A stretch of 64,000 bases of DNA, taken from the NCBI RefSeq assembly GCF_000006405.1, contig NW_003210480.1:120266-184265 (forward strand), given 5' to 3'. Of this stretch, positions 46,388-58,000 are shown in pieces. This DNA comes from Perkinsus marinus ATCC 50983 (lineage: Eukaryota > Perkinsozoa > Perkinsida > Perkinsidae). The notes beneath the pieces were generated by a model that saw only the letters and a program-made list of their open reading frames with translations, was not told the origin of the DNA and did no database searches. Position 1 is the first letter of the stretch, and every line of letters begins with the position of its first letter. Position numbers and translations under genes: made by a program.

Positions 46388-46605
46388 AACGCATCTAGTA
46401 CGTTTCGGGATAGCCTGAGAGAGTTGAGCGAAAAATATTCTACTACACGATATAGTATCTCACCAACATCCTCAAACTGGAACTACTTCCGCGACAAGAA
46501 AAATATCTTCATTCAACACAGCAGACTCGACAACTCTTCGCCCGACTTCCTCCTCATTCTCTCACATCCGCGCCGTGTCCGACACGATGTATCGATCAAT
46601 CTATA
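46388..46605 (+). repeat. Segmental duplication, right copy
   Basis: Right copy of the unit at 45590-45815, about 120 bp downstream of tRNA-Lys copy 2. It contains an open frame (HSRLDNSSPDFLLILSHPRR) that the left copy also largely keeps, but no domain was recognised. Confidence 0.85.
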
Positions 46606-47362
46606 TCCGCACTGCAACGAATATTCAGCCCTTTCGGCATTCACCATCATTTGCGAGCCACATGCCCAGTCCGCAGGTTGGAGTGCTCCTGCCCCCCTCG
46701 GTTTGAAGTCATCTCGAGTGATTGTCGATGAAGATAGTTACATTCAATATTCGGTGAATGCCACCAGATGTCCATCTTGAAGTTCAAGATTTGAACGGCC
46801 TCCGATGGTTCGTGATTTTCTCAACTTCCCACATCGCCAGAAAAAACCACTATCACCAAAGTTGTAGATCGCTAGACCGAGAGGAATGATGTCCGTATCG
46901 CCCAAATCGATTCCCTTGGTCATGAAATAGGAGCTTCTAATTTGAATCTTCATTCGAGGTGATCCGTTCAGCCGAATTCCTCGTTGACTGACATGCTGGT
47001 CTCATGCAAACCCAATATCGCTATTGGCTATTATAATTATCATTCTCAACTCAGTGAGTTATTGCCCTCATTCGTATATTCGTGCCCGCAGGCCAAATAG
47101 AATCCTCATTGCTCTAGTTCAAGGCATGAACATCTTTACCTCGCACCCTCTGACTAATAACCAAAAACCTCTCATCATGAGCCAAGCCAACACGTATACA
47201 GGAACTCAACCGAAAATGGTGAAAACCATCAGAAAAATGCTGATGGTGACAATAACGATGAATGTACTCATCTAACACTTCTACGGCTACCAATAACGTC
47301 ACACATAATGATCACCGAGTAAACTTTCATACCGCAAGATCTCCATTACGGAGCACTTCTAT

Positions 47363-48239
47363 TCACGCTTGGGCTTGCGCGAGAAGGGCAGCTTTCTCAG
47401 CTGCTTCCTCTTCACGCTGTTGTTGCCTCAACGCTGCCACTGACAAGAGAACACTCAGAAGCACCTCATTATGTCATCACAAAGTGTGGGGTTGGGAAAA
47501 TATGCTCGTGGTCAACTACATGTGTCGGTGGCAATATCAAAATTTCGAGGAAATTCTCGTACACCTTAGTTGAACTAAGTTAGTTCGTACGGGAACTCCT
47601 ATAATAAGTAAGCGAACTCCCGAGTCCAGCTGAGGGAAGCAAACATATATCCCAAGACTGTAATCATAATCGATCACGTGATCGATTATGAAGACCAACT
47701 TACATCTCTGACGCTCCGGCTTCGGAGGACGATGACGTTTCGATTTACCACCAGTCACGTTTTGCCGTGGAGAGGCTGCTGGTCCCTTGCTGTACTCAAT
47801 GTCCGCTAACGCCGGTGTAACTTAATAAAAACCAAAGTAAAGCCGCTCTTGGCCAAGGTTTTCTCGCCCTGTGAACAACACTTCTTGGCGTCACGAACGA
47901 GCCAATTCAATACGCTAAAACTGAACCCTCGCGAGCTAATGTGCATCGATGCGAATCCAACTAACCCGTTTTGTCGTAGGCGTTGGATTTTTAACTCACA
48001 CACACACACACTAGGCTAGATTCATCAAGCGAAAATCCCCCAACCCCTCACCCGTAGCGTTGGGTGCATTCGAGTTCTCAGCAGCACCAGCAATAGCGTC
48101 AGTTTTGCTCAGAGTGGAAGGTGACTCATTTCCTCCGTCCAACTTAGGTTCAGTTGCCGGCCTCGAGTCCGGGATCTCCGCTGCTGAAGACACCGCGGTT
48201 TGTTCCGCCCGTCCAGAGAGAGAACCATCAGCAGGAGAC
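47363..48239 (-). CDS. Small basic/Q-E-A-rich protein, 5' end not resolved
   Basis: Three joined exons: 48239-48052, 47820-47704, 47439-47363; phases match. Residues run from SPADGSLSGRAEQTAVSSAA through LADIEYSKGPAASPRQNVTG and a basic stretch (KSKRHRPPKPERQR) to a helical end (ALRQQQREEEAAEKAALLAQ). No family recognised; the composition suits a nuclear or nucleic-acid-associated small protein. The first exon should lie upstream of the family B copy at 48279-48460. Confidence 0.5.
47484..47660 (+). mobile_element. MITE family B, intronic copy
   Basis: GTGGGGTTGGGAAAATATGC, GTGGTCAACTACATGTGTCG and GTCCAGCTGAGGGAAGC, ending CAAGACTG. It lies in an intron of the small Q/E/A-rich gene (minus strand). 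Confidence 0.8.
47665..47690. repeat. 26-bp perfect palindrome
   Basis: Each half is CATAATCGATCAC; centre CACGTG. It lies directly after a family B copy in the same intron. Confidence 0.85.
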
Positions 48240-48278
48240 CTGATCACATACCGTAAATGCGGTAAAACGTTCTTCCCA

Positions 48279-48460
48279 GTGTGAAAAGACATAAATATGG
48301 TCAACTACATGTGTTGATGAAAATATGAAAATTCGGATAAAATTTTGGAAAATTATTGTTGGTTTTTGTATACTTCTACCCTAAATCGTGTGTGGATTTC
48401 CATAATGTAGTGAGGAACTGTCGAGCTCACGTGAGGAAACCAAACATAAATCCCCAACAT
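48279..48460 (+). mobile_element. MITE family B copy
   Basis: AATATGGTCAACTACATGTG, TTCTACCCTAAATCG and GAGCTCACGTGAGGAAACC blocks; ends are worn (CCCCAACATT). Confidence 0.75.
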
Positions 48461-48748
48461 TAACAGCAACATTCCAACAATTCAATTCGTTACTCGAGAA
48501 TTTCTCAGCAAATCGCCTGCAAAAATTCCGAGTTAACATTCGGGCCATATTTTTCGACCGTAAACCAATTCCAAAGTGTGCCTAGAACTACAAGGGACCC
48601 CTACAATTTTCACCAAACTCATCGAAGCCAATGAACAAACTCGTCTTACTTCATAACTTCTGTCTGAGGCAACTCAACCGCCTCTATAGATGAGGGAACT
48701 GTCGAGAACCTGACAACAGATCAGAGACAATTTCACACACCAAAGGGC

Positions 48749-49420
48749 TCACTGTGATAAGTCCTTCACTTTTTCGCGGTACACAGGCGCATTGAATCGC
48801 ACATCGGGAAGTTCCCTGCGATATGCCTCAGCCTCCTTTACATTGTCCATCCTCGGGGTAGCTGATTCCGCACTAGTAGACTCAGTCGCTGGCGTCTCCA
48901 CCGAAATAACAACGTCATTGCCATCGATCGTCTGCTCGCCGATAGAAACTTCGACTCTCTTTTCCTCAGCAGGATAATAAACGTTTCTCGACTCACCGCC
49001 ACCACCACTTCTTCTACCACTACAACAACGTCCGATCATCCACGCAGTTGCGAGACCGGCCAAAGTACCCCACGCAAGGCCAAGCCAGTATTCAACTCTA
49101 CCAAAAATGCTGAGGATATCACCACCGGCAAGCAGTAGTTCCGCACTCCTAGAGGAGATGAAGTTCGCTAAGGCTTCAGCGGTCCAATCCAATTCGTCGT
49201 TTTTTGTATCAGTTTTGTCTTCATTCAAGTTCACCAAACAAAGTGCAAACCGACCATCACCGCTACCAGCAGGCACGTTGTTGACAGCAACACAATTTCG
49301 TGGCGTGTGACTCTTCACTCCGGCAATAGCTGAATTCATCCAATCTCTTAAATAGGAGCAACCGTGTTGAGGCCCCAGTATGGCCAAGATTATCGGGGCT
49401 AACGCATAGAAAGGGGACAT
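48749..49420 (-). CDS. Secreted type I membrane protein, unknown function
   Basis: 223 aa, single exon, ATG at 49420. Signal peptide (MSPFYALAPIILAILGPQHG), an ectodomain of about 95 aa with four Cys (CSYLRDWMNSAIAG, RNCVAVNNVPAGSGDGRFAL), one membrane helix (YWLGLAWGTLAGLATAWMIG) followed at once by RCCSGRR, which may be palmitoylated, then a 90-aa acidic cytosolic tail (EVSIGEQTIDGNDVVISVET). No family recognised. A gene with a similar signal-peptide/helix/tail layout lies just upstream (49671-50075), which suggests a small lineage-specific pair. Confidence 0.6.
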   Translation of the reverse strand: MSPFYALAPIILAILGPQHGCSYLRDWMNSAIAGVKSHTPRNCVAVNNVPAGSGDGRFALCLVNLNEDKTDTKNDELDWTAEALANFISSRSAELLLAGGDILSIFGRVEYWLGLAWGTLAGLATAWMIGRCCSGRRSGGGGESRNVYYPAEEKRVEVSIGEQTIDGNDVVISVETPATESTSAESATPRMDNVKEAEAYRRELPDVRFNAPVYREKVKDLSQ

Positions 49421-49670
49421 AAGGGCAAGAAATACTCACGAGAAATATACTGAGAGAAAAAAAACTTCGCTCCGCCTTCCCCAACTCGGAAACAACCGTC
49501 TTATAGCACATCACAATGAGGACAACTTCCATGCAAAACTATCTATCATCGCAATGACGGCACTATAATCGTCGGAGCAAATCGCCCACTTCTGATCGAC
49601 GATTTCCTGGCATAAACAGTCGACGACCTGAGACACAAGAGAGTTCACTTCGACAAAACTATTGCTACCA

Positions 49671-50075
49671 TTACTCGTTAGCTTCCCCCTTTCCCTGGAC
49701 ATATATAGAAGACATCAGAGGCTGTATTCGCATGCCCAGACCAGATGATTTCTTTTCAATACGCTTCCTCACACGGGCGGAAACAACCTCTTGACCGCTG
49801 GTTCGATCCCCCCTCCGTGCACTTCTAGCCTTACCACGACAGCTCGAACGGATATCAGATACCACCCCGGTTCGATCCCGCCACTCGTCATTTCTCCCCA
49901 GCCGTAATAACAACCCCACAGCCAAGCCGAAACAGAATCCCAACACCATTTCGACGGTGGGCTCATATATACCCTCAGATTCATCAACCGTTGTGATCTC
50001 CCCAACATCGCCCGGAACGAACAAACACGGCGCTAGGATAGTCGCGACAGCAACAGGCGCGAGCAAGCAACTCAT
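49671..50075 (-). CDS. Small secreted/membrane protein, unknown function
   Basis: 134 aa from the ATG at 50075. Signal peptide (MSCLLAPVAVATILAPCL), a very short outer part, a membrane helix (MVLGFCFGLAVGLLLRLG), then a basic tail (RGKARSARRGDRTSG, RVRKRIEKKSSG). The layout copies the gene at 48749-49420 on a smaller scale. An ORF just upstream (50413-50072, RGKVLLFYLYCLGCMACAF, several hydrophobic runs) overlaps its start by four bases; the two may be exons of one gene rather than neighbours. Confidence 0.45.
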   Translation of the reverse strand: MSCLLAPVAVATILAPCLFVPGDVGEITTVDESEGIYEPTVEMVLGFCFGLAVGLLLRLGRNDEWRDRTGVVSDIRSSCRGKARSARRGDRTSGQEVVSARVRKRIEKKSSGLGMRIQPLMSSIYVQGKGEANE

Positions 50076-50413
50076 TTCAACGAACAAAAAACAACACTAT
50101 GACAATCAGCTACCACTATGAAAGGTTCCACTAGCTCTTGAATACTCACAACAAAGAAGGAAAGGACGCAAATGAGGAATGATCTTGTCATTCCGGGAAC
50201 GCTCACACCGTACCAATACACGAAACGACACCAAAATCGCGAAAAAGCACAGGCCATGCAACCCAGACAGTATAGATAGAATAAAAGCACTTTTCCTCGG
50301 CTCGATATAGGAGGGGTAGTGACGAACGAGAAAACCTCAACCCCCTCGAAGGCACCAGTCACCAACCTTTTTTTCTGCCCAGAGCTGTAAACTGTCTCCA
50401 TTTTGTGTTCCAT

Positions 50414-51400
50414 CAAGTAGCCGCGCCACAACACAAATCCTCTCAACTATTCGTTTGGTCACTTTCCTCTTCCACAATGTTCTCATAGCGATGACATCTT
50501 CCGCAATTCATCAGAATGGAGTACGGAGCAAAAATATAGAGAGAGAACAGACCGATTGCTCAATACGAGCTTCAGCCTGCTCCATACCCGGACACCCCGC
50601 ACAAGCACTCCAAATCACACCGAGACAAGGACGAGGCGGGATGGCTCTTTCAAATGGGTCCTGGCTGGCAGCCAGGAAACGATCAGCCTGCAGAGAGCTC
50701 ATCGTGGGCCCCCAACCACAGCAGTCGACGATGCGTAGTGGAAATGCTACAATAGCTGAACCGTTTATGTTTAGATATCAGTGATGACGAATGTCCGACT
50801 AAACTGTTCCGAGTCGTAACGACTCAGTCGTTGACCCAGGTTGAGTCCTGATATAGCACGATGCTCCACTTCTACCTGTACCTCACACGCAGTGAGCCTG
50901 TGAGCCTTCAAGCCGCCGTGGATTACCGAGCTTCTTCTCATCGTAAATAATGCTCTGCAATGAGTAGACTTCAGTCTTGATACCTATGAAGAATCATGAA
51001 ACCTTGTGCCCATAAGAAGCACTCTTGGAGTGAAACTCCAACAGCGTGTACGGCTTTTGGCGTTCGAAAATCTACGCAATGTTGCTGGCAAGTTGACACT
51101 CACAAGTACTACTTGTCAGCGGTGCTCGCCGTTTCGTTTATCATGGGAAACTCGCAAGAAGCAAGTTCATCCCGAAATCCGGCGGCAGATCTCTAGGATC
51201 CAATGGCACGAACACCAAAACCAAACAATACTACAAAAGAAACAACCCTCATGTAGGAACTGTTATTCGGCTTTCGAGGGTTGTAAGAAACCTTCAATTC
51301 CGCTAGACGTCGCTACACACTGAACTCGAGTTTGTAGCACATAAAAAAGGCCTGTCGTAGACAGCGATTTGACAGTTGCACACGTCGTATAGCATAGCTG
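50414..51400. other. Intergenic, nothing clear
   Basis: Short ORFs only. A Cys-paired run (CQRCSPF, CRNCYSAFEGC) is encoded on the plus strand near 51090-51290 in one frame, but no family or gene boundaries could be recognised. Confidence 0.4.
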
Positions 51401-51419
51401 CTGGTTCTATTAGGTTCTG

Positions 51420-51905
51420 CATGCTACCATGATGTCGTCTATGTACACTGCGAAGCAAGAATCCTCACTCACTGTAGATCAGTTCCTACAGTACGTCAAC
51501 GAACAGCCAGTCAACAGCAGTCTGCAAAGCGCTGGGTGCGATGCATAACCCGAATGGCATACTGGTGCAGTAGAAGATTTCGCCGTCTCACACTAAACCC
51601 ATGTACTGCTGGTCTCTCTCCGTGAACCCTATGTGTAGGAATGCGTTTGTGATGTCCATCACAATGAATACCGGCTCAGTCGCCAGAAGTTCTATGGAAA
51701 ATTGGAATGCTCAAGACATTCACGACTTGCAGAAAGTTCCTCACTTCACCAGATCGATTGGGCGTGAGACTGGGCGAGTGATTCACCGTCGAGGATTCAT
51801 ACCTCGGGTTTCACATCCCATGGGCTCTTGAAGGAGCCATTTATTGCTCCTCGAGTTGCTCAGTGAACTGCAGTCTACAATCGTAGACAGCAACTTGCGT
51901 TGAGG
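51420..51905 (-). mobile_element. Retroelement fossil: reverse transcriptase fragment
   Basis: On the minus strand, short stretches read like an LTR-retroelement reverse transcriptase palm: FIVMDITNAFLHI, MPFGLCIAPSALQTAV and VYIDDIMVA, in the correct order and spacing. The fragment is broken in several places and has no recognisable ends, so it looks old. The family is probably Ty3-like or a relative. Confidence 0.7.
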
Positions 51906-52715
51906 AAAAGTTGAGGTTAACCGGTTCGGACGAGTTTGCCTGTCAGTCTGAAGGAAATCCGCTATCAGCCGACTGAAATCCCCTGGGGATCAATTCAATG
52001 GACCGAACATGTAACAAAATGTTGGACTGTAGTCCTCCAGAGCTAGCTGAGGCGTTCGAGTCGGAGAACAACCCGTATTTACGGGTGAACCGATTTCATT
52101 GTGGCGAGTGGTTCCCATATTTACAGGTGAACAATGGAAACCGCTGACCTCGCACAAATGAACAGCCAACTCGATTAAACTTTACACAATCTATATAGCT
52201 GTATTAGTTAATCGTATACAAAAACTCTGTAGTGCTCTATACCCGGCGGGTATTACCCGCTGACCTCTATTCTAGATATTGCAAAGCATTTCCACACCGA
52301 AGCACTACTGGTGTGTGAAATTCACTCACTGAGAGCTCACCTTCTGGGTATCGTGAGACTCCCATAAATGGTCTATATGAAAACTAGTATATCGTTATTG
52401 CAACAGGGCCGAGAACCCCCACGGAAAATTACCGCATTAACGCGAATAAACCACCGAGCTGCCGACTTAAGGAATGGAATAGTAGCGCTTGAGAAGCCTT
52501 CTCGGTCCTTTGTATCCGGCGCCGAGCTCAGTTAATGTCGTCAAAGTCTGAGTAAAACACACCACTTCAACTGTTCAGGAACATATTCGCTGCATGGGGC
52601 ACAGATTTTGCTTGCTGATGAACGGCTGCAATACTCTCTTCATCGTGAACCTTCCGTCCAAAAGCCTTTACATGATCATCTAAATGAACTACTATCCCCC
52701 ACACACAGTCTACTA
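51906..52715. other. Gene desert, nothing recognised
   Basis: Next to the reverse transcriptase fossil; may contain more of it beyond recognition. A pair of ATTTACGGGTGAAC / ATTTACAGGTGAAC runs lies near 52078 and 52120. Confidence 0.4.
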
Positions 52716-52909
52716 TGCGGTGTTGGTAAATTGGCACATGGTTAACTACGCGTGCTGGTGACAATCGATTGATCTTGGAGAGTTCATGTTGATCATTTCC
52801 CACTTCTACCCGAAGTCGTAAATGAATTTCCATACAATGCTATATTATAAATATAGCAAGTAAACTCCCAGAATCAGCTGAGGGAACCAAACAAATATTC
52901 CAATACGGT
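52716..52909 (+). mobile_element. MITE family B copy
   Basis: GGCACATGGTTAACTACGCG, TTCTACCCGAAGTCG and AATCAGCTGAGGGAACC. An extra AT palindrome (TATATTATAAATATAG) sits inside. Confidence 0.75.
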
Positions 52910-53114
52910 GCGTGTCAATTTGATATGCAAATGTGTGTTATTTTGGAGGACGAATTATAGTGAACAAGTTGCTGCTATCACAGTCCCAGACGGGGACGGT
53001 CATCACAACACATGTTCATAGCCATTGTTACATTGCATATGCGATCTAGTTCCAGATTGAATCTCTTTAACCTAAAAAGTAACGCACATTTGCGTATCAA
53101 ATTAACACGCACTG
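52908..53114. mobile_element. Inverted-repeat element, family D
   Basis: Left end GTGCGTGTCAATTTGATATG plus CAAATGTGTGTTATTTT matches the complement of the right end (AAAAAGTAACGCACATTTGC plus GTATCAAATTAACACGCAC) over about 38 bp with a few mismatches. About 207 bp overall, non-coding. It sits exactly between two family B copies. No second copy in this window. Confidence 0.8.
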
Positions 53115-53322
53115 TACTATGTGTAGCGGGGAAAATGCATATGGTCAACTACATGTATTACGCATGATGTGTTGGTAACAATGAAGAAACTCCGAGCAGA
53201 TTTCGGGAGATTTTCCTCGGTTTTCGAACACCCTCACAACTAGTCCTGCATGAATTTTCATAATGCAGCAAGCAAATCCTTGAGCTCAGCTGAGGAAACA
53301 AAACATATTTCCTAAAAATGCT
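53115..53322 (+). mobile_element. MITE family B copy
   Basis: GCATATGGTCAACTACATGT, GAGCTCAGCTGAGGAAACAA and AACATATTTCC, with a small insertion after the left arm. Confidence 0.75.
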
Positions 53323-53635
53323 GCGCAACAATGGAACTTTACCGAATTATGATTCCATTCATCTCAAATGTGTCACAACTATCACTATTCCTACTCCCTT
53401 TCCCGATAACAAGTCATTGCCACTTTCGTGATGTGATGGCGTTATCACCCTTCCGCCTGATTCGTTTTTGACTCAGATCCTATCGCGATCTTGAGAGTGC
53501 GAATAACCCAAATTGCAGCAAAAGCGTACTACTCATCGACAGGCCGATTTTCAGACGGTTGGCTTATATGACCAACAGAAGTATTGGCGTGCTTTATGAA
53601 TGCTCCTACGATACTGTTCCGCACGCTGTTTCAAG

Positions 53636-53690
53636 AGTCCGGGAGATCGACCTCTGAAATTATCAGAGGTCGATCCCCGGAACTCTTTCA
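53636..53690. repeat. Hairpin 1 (22-bp stem)
   Basis: AGTCCGGGAGATCGACCTCT and AGAGGTCGATCCCCGGAACT pair with one or two mismatches around a GAAATTATC loop. The flanks TTTCAAGAG / CTCTTTCAG are not complementary. Confidence 0.8.
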
Positions 53691-53718
53691 GACTGAAACA
53701 TTATGTATACTATCCAGT

Positions 53719-53783
53719 AGATAGTTATATCATATAATAGTCATAGTAGCTACTATTCACTATGACTATTATATGATATAACA
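53719..53783. repeat. Hairpin 2 (24-bp stem)
   Basis: GTTATATCATATAATAGTCA plus TAGT and the exact complement ACTATGACTATTATATGATA plus TAAC, with an 11-base spacer. It lies 30 bp after hairpin 1. Confidence 0.85.
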
Positions 53784-53849
53784 AGGGTACGAAGCTGGCG
53801 TCTCGTTTGCAGCTTTTGCGGGTTGCGTTATTTGTGTACTTATATAATA

Positions 53850-54003
53850 CGATGTTTATACGATATGAACACGATGTTTGTACGATATGAACACGATGTT
53901 TATACGATATGAACACGATGTTTACACAATATGAACACGATGTTTATACGATATGAACACGATGTTTATACGATATGAACACGATGTTTATACGATATGA
54001 ACA
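53850..54003. repeat. 22-bp tandem repeat, 7 units
   Basis: Unit ACGATGTTTATACGATATGA plus AC, seven copies with a few changes (TTTGTACG, TTTACACA). Intergenic. Confidence 0.95.
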
Positions 54004-54588
54004 CAAACCATAGCTATACTGAACAAAAAGGCGACGTCTCCTCAAGTTCACCCAAGAAGTAATCAACAAAACCCGTTCTTCACAATGAGAATAGAAACGT
54101 ACTGTCAGTGTGAATGATAAGCACAATAGCGATGCAATAGACGTATTCTACATCATGTAGATCACTTATTTCTTCTCATACGATATGGTCTTCCGCATGG
54201 ACTTCAAGTGGGACCAAAAAGAGAACTTTTCACCATTACCATCATGCCTCTCACTATCCAAAATATCCTTGGGCGCTTTCGGGGACTGAAAATGACGAGC
54301 CTCCGAATTCCTAGAGCATAGTTACAACTGTATAACGCCGAGTAGAATACATACAAGTGTAAACAGTACACGAGCACATTACCATCTACAAACTAAAGTG
54401 AACTTTGAATACGTAAATAGTCGGAAAAAAACAAGCATAAATTTACAATGACCAACAATTAAGACAGGAAAAAGTTCCCCTATGAGGAGAATTTCTTTCG
54501 GGGAATTAAAAGGATGATCAGAAAGGAAAGAAAATTTCCCTCTCGCACAACATGGCAATAGCTGAGCTCATTTTTCCCATATCCTTTA

Positions 54589-54722
54589 AATTTCACCCGT
54601 GATGTGAAAAACACTAGTGACAAACATATTTCACATTCCACATCGCGAGAACAATTGTACCATCGGTTATGGAAACATATACGCCTCAGAATCCACTTCA
54701 CGTTAAATGGGTTAAACTCCAT
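54589..54722 (-). mobile_element. MITE family A, diverged copy
   Basis: TTTCACCCGTGATGTGAAAA, ACACTAGTGACAAACATAT and GTTAAATGGGTTAAACTCCA with an altered middle. Confidence 0.7.
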
Positions 54723-54826
54723 TATAATGGTATTTTCCATTATCATCATTACTATCAATTATTTCTATTATTATTTTATTTCACATCATCGTACTCATTT
54801 TTCCAATAATTTTCCACCCATGATCA

Positions 54827-55030
54827 TTGAAGTTCCACCCCTTCTACGTGAAGCGGCGCAACACTCAATGAAAAAAGCGATATGAAGCGAATTGAAAATA
54901 TCTGGAGAATCACACCGAACAAATGACTCCATTGCACATGGAACATTATATGTGTTTTACGCGTTATCCACTTTTCACATGCGTTTTCTCGCGAAGTGAA
55001 ATGAAACTTTTGTATCACGGGTGAACTCCA
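54827..55030 (+). mobile_element. MITE family A, long subtype
   Basis: About 204 bp. It shares with 9151-9355 the extra middle (GAAGCGAATTGAAAATAT, TGTGTTTTACGCGTTATC, CACATGCGTTTTCTCGCGAA), which the short copies lack. It ends 30 bp from the stop codon of the JmjC gene, so it lies in or next to its 3' UTR. Confidence 0.8.
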
Positions 55031-55060
55031 ATGATGATACTACAAGCTTTCACCGTTTAA

Positions 55061-58000
55061 TCAACACACGCGTACCGCTCTCGCCCACACTACATCGTCT
55101 CGCGCCAGTAAATCCGGACGCTTTTTCCTCAGCCGTTTATCAAACTCATCAGCCATCTCGTTTTGCAACTTCTCATACTCATCGCAATCGTGGGTGAGAA
55201 GACCCGATATACAATGAGGAGTTTCACGGAAGAAACGTCGCGCTTTGTGAACGCTCGATTCTGCACAGTAGTTTTGAGTAACTGACAAGATAAATCGATG
55301 AAATTTTCGGCTACTCACCAACACACAGGTCTCGCAACTTTAATAGTAATACATAAGACTTATTTATTCGTTTTATATCTGTGCCTAGTGATTAAAGAGC
55401 GAGCAGAGCATTCAAAACGAATTTTCAACGAATAACAGCGCATGTATGTGCGAACTCTATTACAAGGCCCTACTAATAGAGGAGCAAAAATGGGAGAACA
55501 AAAAAACACAAAAAAAAGAAAAAAAATCCACCCCTCCAGCAGTGAGCTCTAGGAGTTCAGTGACACCCTATGTTTTGTATTACTTGCGATAGTGATGTCA
55601 TCATTGTCGTCATTATTAATAACACAGTGCCACCACCCCCTCGGAACAAACATGCACTCTCCAGCTTTGCAGGTCCCTTGTAGCAGCTTATCGCCGTACA
55701 GAGCTTCGGTCTCTTCGAAGAATCTATTGAGGGAGCAAAAACTACTTCAGTTCGGAATGGTTTTCTGCGAGGTAGGTATTTTTAGAGAATTTTCTTAACT
55801 TTCACATTTTTTCGACAATCGAGTGTTGTCCCCTCCTAAGCAATACGTATATATATCAGTGATACACGAGAAAATGTCAAGCCAAGAAAACTCACTTTTT
55901 TGTAGAAGTTACCCTTGCACAACCATTCCGGTTCTTTAGATGGCGCGTACTGTACAAATCTTCGGGACGATAAAATATATGAAAAATCGATTTTCGGAGT
56001 TTCACACAAAAATGTCAAAAATCCAAAGCTTCCTATTCATATGTTTCCATCCTTTCTGGACAGCGATAGAAATATTACTAAATGCAATAACAATAAACGC
56101 TGATTTTTCGAATTTTCCTAAAGAACTTAACAGGGGGTACTTTTTAAGACAATTTCAAAGCAATGTACTCCACACTCCTTAGATCTACTACTAGTGTATA
56201 TTCGCGTGATACAGCAGAGGTAAACTTCACGTTCATGATCGAGATTCGGTTTGCTACGCAAAAGATAGCAACAACTACCCACCTAGGCCACCATTCGTGA
56301 AGTAGGGACACAGGTTGCGTCATGTTAGAGCCATCACCAGAAGGGTACACTCCGACCGGAATACAGCTTGGAGGTAGCATGAACTGAGGAATGATATGCA
56401 GTAGACATACACAACCTTTCCGGAGGTGAATTTGTTGCCGATTGATATGAACAGCGTTGGAGGAATATATGTTCCCTTTCGTCAGCTGAGCTCAGGAGTT
56501 TGAGTACGAATTCGGATAAAAGTTTTCAAAAACCATCAAGATTCTACCAAAATTTCCAAAATTTCACCAACACATATGGTTGACCATGAGCTCATTTCTC
56601 CACACTAAACCAGTCAGCAACCCCCTTCGCAGCGCTCGTTGCTTCTGACCTTCATAAGACCTACTTGCGAGATTTTTACGATTATCTAGTGTGCTCCTCG
56701 TAAACAGTTCTTGCAGACTCCATGGCGTATAATTTTTAATATTTGCCACGCAGAAATTCCCACCCTTTTCATCAAAAAGATACTCGTTTCTTCTGACTCT
56801 CACAAGACCTCCTTCCAACTCTCATGCCGACTAGCGTGTACAACTAAGTGCTTTTTGTGAACGGACTCCCTTTCAATGTGCGCGCCGCGCAGAGACTTTC
56901 CATGCTAGTTGCAGGTTGGAGACTCTCAGATTCGTTAGGGCATTGAGACAACCCAACAAACGTGAGCCAAGATATGGCTACGATCATCCAATCTCAGTAC
57001 AACTTACGAGGATCAATGCTCAGTTGAAAATGTGTACGCATGAACATGATTGGAAACACTAAAGACGCCCAATTGGCGTCACGATGCAGCCTTCCCGTTG
57101 AGATGACACCCGAAGCGTTTGAATCGGTAGATACTGTTGAGTCGGTCGAAGTCAATTTTCGTGGAGCCAACACGAAGGAATATAAAACTCTCCATTAACG
57201 TACTACTACCCGTTAATATAACCAGCTTTACCCCCTTTTGCACTACCCATCGTTTGCTTCCTCTCGCTACTGCATTCCAAGCGTGAGTAGCATTAGGATC
57301 AACATGCCACTTGGATGCAGCTCCAGGGCCTCCTACCATTAACCAGGCATTGCGAGGCCTGTATGGCGTCCCGTTCAACAGGTCATACATGTCCTTCTTG
57401 AAGTAACTAAGCACGATCGCCTTGGTGAACAATTTTGAGAAATTCTGAATCACTCTTGAACGTGGCAGTCCAATATGAGGGGAAAATATGCACATTTGTT
57501 GGTGACAATATGAAAATTCCGATAAAACTTTGCGAAATTCTTATTGTTTTCTGTACACTCCTACCCGAATTCGTAAGTAAACGAGGAACTCTTCAACTCT
57601 GGTGACGAGAGCGAACGCATGTTCCTCCAACACCCCCCCTCACAGTACTACTCAAACACTTCATAATCTTCAGTCAACTTCGGGCAGGTCTCTCGGAATT
57701 CTCCATCGAATACAAACAGCTGTCCATCCTCTCTACACCCTCCATTTTTCCAATACTGCAACCACTGCCGTATAGTCATATCTCCACTTCCGCACAGTAA
57801 CACCGTGTCACCACACGCTTGCATCAAATACTCATCAGAGTGCCATTTTTCCATACCCGCCCAGTTTTTCATTCCACCCGTTAATATAACAGGTTTTCCC
57901 GGCCTTTCGAATTTCGCCACAAAATCCTCAACCGAAAGTTCCGAGACATCAACTCGCGTTATGTTGCATTTCCCACTGCTCACTTCAGCTGGCATCGGTA

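Noticed and set aside
46424-46780. 118-codon ORF over the segmental duplication
   Set aside because: Only part is kept open in the duplicate and no domain was found; listed as repeat instead.
48301-48315. Repeated GGTCAACTACATGTGTTGG runs considered as CRISPR-like or operator repeats
   Set aside because: They are the left arm of family B, each followed by the rest of the element and irregularly spaced.
55535-55584. Continuation of the JmjC exon to the stop after HRVSLNS
   Set aside because: The splice donor at 55583 joins to ITQNYC, completing the conserved IAITQN strand, so the read-through end is unlikely to be the main product.
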